Made by a program: the position numbers and the translations under genes. Of a stretch of 64,000 nucleotides of DNA, positions 60,457 through 64,000 are shown one piece after another. Source of the DNA: Ferruginibacter sp. HRS2-29 (lineage in GTDB: Bacteria; Bacteroidota; Bacteroidia; Chitinophagales; Chitinophagaceae); the NCBI RefSeq assembly GCF_024343615.1, contig NZ_RJUB01000002.1, forward strand, positions 86,205-150,204. Direction: 5' to 3'. The notes under the pieces were generated by a model. The model saw nothing but the letters and a program-made list of their open reading frames with translations. It had not been told where the DNA came from and did no database searches. How positions within the stretch are numbered: the stretch's first letter is position 1; every line of letters begins with the position of its first letter.

Positions 60457-63351
60457 ATGAGAAAGCTTATAACCTTACTTTATTTAACAACCCTAATAGA
60501 TTATTGCTCAGCACAAAATACTATCGGGCTGCCTGATATTATAAATTATACCAAATCCTCGTATCGGGCAGGGGCACAAAACCGCCAGATACGCCAGGAT
60601 AAAAATGGAATACTTTATTTCGCCAACAGCGAAGCCGTACTCACTTTTGACGGGATCAACTGGAAAACTTACCCCCTTCCCAATAACAGTATAGTAAGAT
60701 GTGTGGAGTTTGGCCCTGATAACAGGTTATATGTAGGTGGGCAGGATGAATTCGGCTATTTTTCTCCCGATGCCAGCGGCCAGCTTAAGTATCATTCCAT
60801 GCGGGAAATGATCCCGGAAGCCGAAAGGTCGTTTACCGATGTATGGGAGATCTACTTCTACCAGGGGGCCATTTTTTTTCAAACCAGTAACAAGATCTTC
60901 CAATTTGTTCAAAATCACTGCACTGTATATAAAAGTGCACACTGGAGGTTCATTTCTACCTATAATGATAAACTGGTGGCCCAGGAATTTGATAAAGGAC
61001 TTTTATCGTTTCAAAATGGGTTATGGGCGCCTTTTATAGAAAAAAACGAACTGCCGAAGGACTACTTTGTTACATCACTCACTTCTATAGGCCACGACAG
61101 CGCCCTGCTCACCACGTTGAAAAACGGTATTTATATCATGTCGGGCAATAATGTATCGAAGCTGAATTCCCCTTTTCTCGACCAGGTCGCCAAAATGAAT
61201 ATTTCCGCATCTGCTATGGTGAACGAAGATCATATCGCCATCACTACCAACCTTGCAGGTATATATATAATAGACAAGTCGGGAAAGCTGATCCAGAACT
61301 TTTCCCGTAAGGAAGGCCTTCAGAACAATAATATCCTGGATATTTTCCTGGATAAGGAAAGAAATCTCTGGCTGGGGCTCGACAATGGCATCGACTTCAT
61401 CGCCTACAACAACGCCATCAAACACATCTATCCCGACTACTACAACGAGGGCTCCGGTTACGCTGCTGTTATATATAATAAGGAGCTTTACCTGGGTACA
61501 TCAAACGGCCTTTACAAGACTGCCCTCTACGACATGAAGGACCTGAGTTATGTGAAAGGCGATTTTACCCCGGTTACCAATACCAAAGGCCAGGTATGGA
61601 ACCTCTCGGAAGTGAATGGCAAATTATTGATGGGCCATCACGACGGAGCTTTTGTGATCGATAACAATACCGCCACCGCGATGGACAACAGCACGGGCTT
61701 CTGGACATTTTTGCCTTACTCCAACGTAATGCCTTCGTCGGTGATGGTGGCCGGAACTTACAACGGGATCAATTTTTACAATTACCAGAATGGCACTTTC
61801 ACCAACCGGGGCACGCCTGCCCATTTTGAATCGGCCCGGTTTGTATGTATAGATAATAATAATATATGGGTGGCACATCCTTACAAGGGCATTTATCGCC
61901 TGCAGATGAAAGATGGTTTTGTACAGCATATAAAATTGTACAAAAAAGAGGATGGGGTGATATCGCTCAACGAAAATTATATTTTCAAAATCAAGAACCG
62001 CATCATACTGTGCACACAAAACGGGATCTTCGAATACAACGAAACGCAGGATAAATTTGAACCTTCCGCATTTTACAACAGCATTTTTTCAAAAAAGAAT
62101 GTGCGTTACCTGAAAGAAGATGCTTCGGGAAACGTATGGTTTGTGTTTGACAAGATCCTTGGCGTGATCAATATGGCCGGGGCAAAGCCGCAGGTGATCT
62201 ACTTTCCCGAACTGGCCAACAAATTTGTAAGCGGTTTCGAATTCATTTACCCGGTCAATAATTCCAATGTATTTATCGGGGGCGAAAAAGGGTTTTATCA
62301 TGTGAACCTTGAGCAATATCAAAAACTGAAATATCCTTTGCAGGTACTGATCACTTCAGTAACGGCCATCAATAAACGCGACAGTTTGTTGTATGGCGGA
62401 TATGTGAACCAGGTGAATGACGAAGCGCAGCAGACACAAAAAAGGCGCATCGAGATCAGCCATTCCTGGAATTCATTTCATTTTGAATTCGCTTCCCCGG
62501 TGTATGCGCAGCAATCCACCATCGAGTACAGTTATTTTCTGCAGGGCTTCGACAGGAGCTGGTCGGAGTTTTCCAAAAAAGCGGAAAAAGAATACACCAA
62601 TCTTCCTACCGGAACTTATACATTCAAGGTAAAGGCCCGCAACAACCTCGGTATTGAATCGGCCGTGAGCGTCTACACGTTCACGGTATTGCCGCCGTGG
62701 TACCAGACGTATTGGGCATATACTGCCTATGTGTTGATCGTGTTGTTTGTTTTTTACCGGTTATATGTTTTGCAAAAACGAAAATTCCGCCAACAGCAGG
62801 AGAGTCATGAGAAGGAGCAAAAAAATCTTTTGTACCTGCATCAGCTGGAGCTGGAAAAAACAGAAAAAGAAATTGTAAAGCTTCGCAACGAAAAGCTGGA
62901 AGCGGAGATACAACATAAGAATACCGAGCTTGCTTCCGTAGCGATGCACCTGGTGCAGAAGGGGGAGATCCTGGGTAAGATCAAAGACCAGATGGTGAAG
63001 CTGAAAAAACAATCCGATAATGATACCGACGATCTTAAAAAGATTATCCGGGTGATCAGTGATGAAGATAAGGTAGACAAGCAATGGGAACAGTTTGCCA
63101 TGCACTTCGATAATGTGCATAGCGATTTCCTTGCGGCGCTCAAGCAAAAATATCCAAACCTGAGCGCCAATGAACTCAAGCTTTCGGCTTACCTCCGCAT
63201 GAATCTTTCTACCAAGGAAATGGCGCAGCTGATGAACATCAGCGTACGTGGCGTGGAGATCAGCCGCTACAGGCTGCGAAAAAAACTGCAGATCCCAACT
63301 GAAGTGAATCTGTTTGATTTTTTACTGGGGGTCAAAGGAAATAAGGATTAA
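60457..63351 (+). CDS. SusR-like sensor-regulator: propeller, Y_Y_Y, TM, coiled coil, LuxR-type HTH
   Basis: A 964-residue protein with an N-terminal signal. Residues about 20-650 are two-component-regulator propeller repeats (for example QDKNGILYFANSEAVLTFDG, DKERNLWLGLDNGIDFI). Then a Y_Y_Y domain (YSYFLQGFDRSWSEFSKKAEKEYTNLPTGTYTFKVKARNN, given in part), a transmembrane helix (about 748-768), a Glu/Lys-rich coiled coil (775-860) and a C-terminal HTH (LSANELKLSAYLRMNLSTKEMAQLMNISVRGVEISRYRLRKKL, given in part). It has no histidine kinase or receiver domain, so it works as a one-piece sensor that binds sugar outside and DNA inside. It faces susC. Confidence 0.92.
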   Translation: MRKLITLLYLTTLIDYCSAQNTIGLPDIINYTKSSYRAGAQNRQIRQDKNGILYFANSEAVLTFDGINWKTYPLPNNSIVRCVEFGPDNRLYVGGQDEFGYFSPDASGQLKYHSMREMIPEAERSFTDVWEIYFYQGAIFFQTSNKIFQFVQNHCTVYKSAHWRFISTYNDKLVAQEFDKGLLSFQNGLWAPFIEKNELPKDYFVTSLTSIGHDSALLTTLKNGIYIMSGNNVSKLNSPFLDQVAKMNISASAMVNEDHIAITTNLAGIYIIDKSGKLIQNFSRKEGLQNNNILDIFLDKERNLWLGLDNGIDFIAYNNAIKHIYPDYYNEGSGYAAVIYNKELYLGTSNGLYKTALYDMKDLSYVKGDFTPVTNTKGQVWNLSEVNGKLLMGHHDGAFVIDNNTATAMDNSTGFWTFLPYSNVMPSSVMVAGTYNGINFYNYQNGTFTNRGTPAHFESARFVCIDNNNIWVAHPYKGIYRLQMKDGFVQHIKLYKKEDGVISLNENYIFKIKNRIILCTQNGIFEYNETQDKFEPSAFYNSIFSKKNVRYLKEDASGNVWFVFDKILGVINMAGAKPQVIYFPELANKFVSGFEFIYPVNNSNVFIGGEKGFYHVNLEQYQKLKYPLQVLITSVTAINKRDSLLYGGYVNQVNDEAQQTQKRRIEISHSWNSFHFEFASPVYAQQSTIEYSYFLQGFDRSWSEFSKKAEKEYTNLPTGTYTFKVKARNNLGIESAVSVYTFTVLPPWYQTYWAYTAYVLIVLFVFYRLYVLQKRKFRQQQESHEKEQKNLLYLHQLELEKTEKEIVKLRNEKLEAEIQHKNTELASVAMHLVQKGEILGKIKDQMVKLKKQSDNDTDDLKKIIRVISDEDKVDKQWEQFAMHFDNVHSDFLAALKQKYPNLSANELKLSAYLRMNLSTKEMAQLMNISVRGVEISRYRLRKKLQIPTEVNLFDFLLGVKGNKD

Positions 63352-63575
63352 GGGAGATGGATCACAGATTTGAAGGGATGAAGGGGATTGCACAGATTAT
63401 TTTTTCACTGCGTGAAAAACAACATGCAGTCCGAAAAACTTAAGGATATTTTAATGGCTCAATTTATTACTTCCTGCATTTGGATTTTGAGTAGCAAAAC
63501 AATCTGTGCAATCGCCTAATCAATTTGTAATCCGTGATCCTTTCCCTCCACGTAATCATCTGTAATCTGCGATAC
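63352..63575. other. Gap after the regulator gene
   Basis: Contains AATCTGTGNAATCNNCTAATC-type repeats (63357-63400 and 63505-63575) like the one at 46793. No gene, and no strong terminator on + seen right after the regulator stop. Confidence 0.45.
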
Positions 63576-63606
63576 AAAAAAGGTCCGCACTTTCGTACAG
63601 ACCTTT
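63576..63606 (-). terminator. Intrinsic terminator of a minus-strand transcript
   Basis: Minus strand: AAAGGTCTGTAC (63595-63606), GAAA loop, GTGCGGACCTTT (63579-63590) then TTTG. Twelve pairs including G-T pairs and a GNRA tetraloop. Confidence 0.88.
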
Positions 63607-63844
63607 CAAAATTTTTTGTCTTGTGGGGGACACTACTGGTTTTTCGCTATCATCGCTGTGGTTAGCAGCATAAGCTGGATTTGGTTGGTTGGGTTCTTTC
63701 GAACGATATTGGATAAAAAATAAAAAAAGTAGAAGTCGACTGATATTGAATTTTACGGTCTTTTTAATTGGATATTGGAAAATTTTTGGATGTGGTTTAT
63801 CTGGATCTTTGGATATGATTGATGTTTTAATATCAATCAACTTC
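63576..63844 (-). ncRNA. Likely small RNA or short-peptide mRNA, about 270 nt
   Basis: Bounded by a promoter (TTG, 20 bp, CATCTTTG) and a strong terminator. The minus strand holds small hairpins: TGATTGAT-ATCAATCA near its 5' end, GTTC-GAAA-GAAC (GNRA) near 63700, CAGC-TTAT-GCTG near 63670. The only short frame with an ATG is 63633-63671 (12 codons, MLLTTAMIAKNQ). A longer 98-codon frame covers much of it, starts with TTG and has no family likeness. I do not recognise an RNA family. Confidence 0.5.
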
Positions 63845-63849
63845 TGACA

Positions 63850-63880
63850 CAAAGATGCGGCGAATTTAGCGGCTGCACAA
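63850..63880 (-). promoter_or_regulatory. Promoter of the minus-strand small RNA
   Basis: TTG (63878-63880), 20-bp spacer, CATCTTTG (63850-63857), one mismatch to TAnnTTTG. Start near 63844. Confidence 0.6.
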
Positions 63881-64000
63881 GAGCAATACTGCTCGTTTTT
63901 CCATCCACGGTTATTACGGCTAAAAGTGAAAAGTATCGTAGAACTACGATGGAAAAATACCTCAATACCTGGTTTTCAGGAAGATCTGTAGTAAAATATT

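Noticed and set aside
63556..63852. 98-codon minus frame at the right end
   Set aside because: Starts with TTG, extends past the terminator and has no family likeness; treated as part of a likely small RNA.

Overview
The window looks like a Bacteroidota chromosome, most likely Chitinophagaceae. This is an inference from gene content: an alternative complex III (act) cluster, a SusC/SusD locus, a type IX secretion C-terminal domain, a RagB-type lipoprotein, and promoters of the Bacteroidota form (TTTG, about 20 bp, TAnnTTTG) with no obvious Shine-Dalgarno sequences. No rRNA, CRISPR array or transposase was seen.

Region 1 (1-17465, all +) is a respiratory cluster: actA-F (quinol:cytochrome c oxidoreductase, actA cut by the window edge), then ctaC, ctaD, cyoE, two subunit III genes, ctaF, a SCO copper chaperone, a DUF420 membrane protein and a small membrane protein. 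It would carry electrons from quinol through ActA/ActE hemes to CuA and the aa3-type oxygen-reducing site, with heme O synthesis and copper delivery encoded alongside. Region 2 (17466-20885, -) is a tight tRNA and DNA maintenance set (S1-like protein, alkyltransferase-like protein, DUF5522 protein, trmB) followed by a PQQ-type sugar dehydrogenase. Region 3 (21315-36591) is mixed: aquaporin, an unusual tRNA-like RNA, an Lrp regulator, a peptide-type ABC permease, LVIVD lipoproteins, malate:quinone oxidoreductase, a glycosyltransferase, a MarR regulator, an acyl-CoA dehydrogenase, a GH5 mannanase-like enzyme, a GDSL esterase, a small secreted protein and dnaN. Region 4 (36856-46651) holds recX, free-methionine sulfoxide reductase, an AlkA-like glycosylase, a cobalamin-type radical SAM protein, a PurF-like amidotransferase, an outer membrane barrel and a T9SS cargo protein. 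Region 5 (46888-63351) is a polysaccharide utilization locus: a Y_Y_Y/LuxR-type regulator faces an eight-gene operon of SusC, SusD, a surface glycan-binding lipoprotein, GH16, GH5-CBM6, GH3, GH30 and GH16 with a Calx-beta domain. The enzyme set points to beta-1,3/1,6-glucan (laminarin or fungal glucan).

The most unusual object is on the minus strand at 22267-22438: an apparently self-contained transcription unit encoding an RNA that folds like a class II (Leu-type) tRNA with acceptor, D, anticodon and T arms, but with a GUC anticodon and a variable region of about 100 nt, followed at once by an intrinsic terminator. A second likely non-coding transcript with its own promoter and terminator lies at 63576-63844 (-). 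Intergenic DNA is packed with several families of degenerate 7-9 bp tandem repeats and small hairpins that abut start and stop codons, sometimes supplying stop codons and C-terminal residues.
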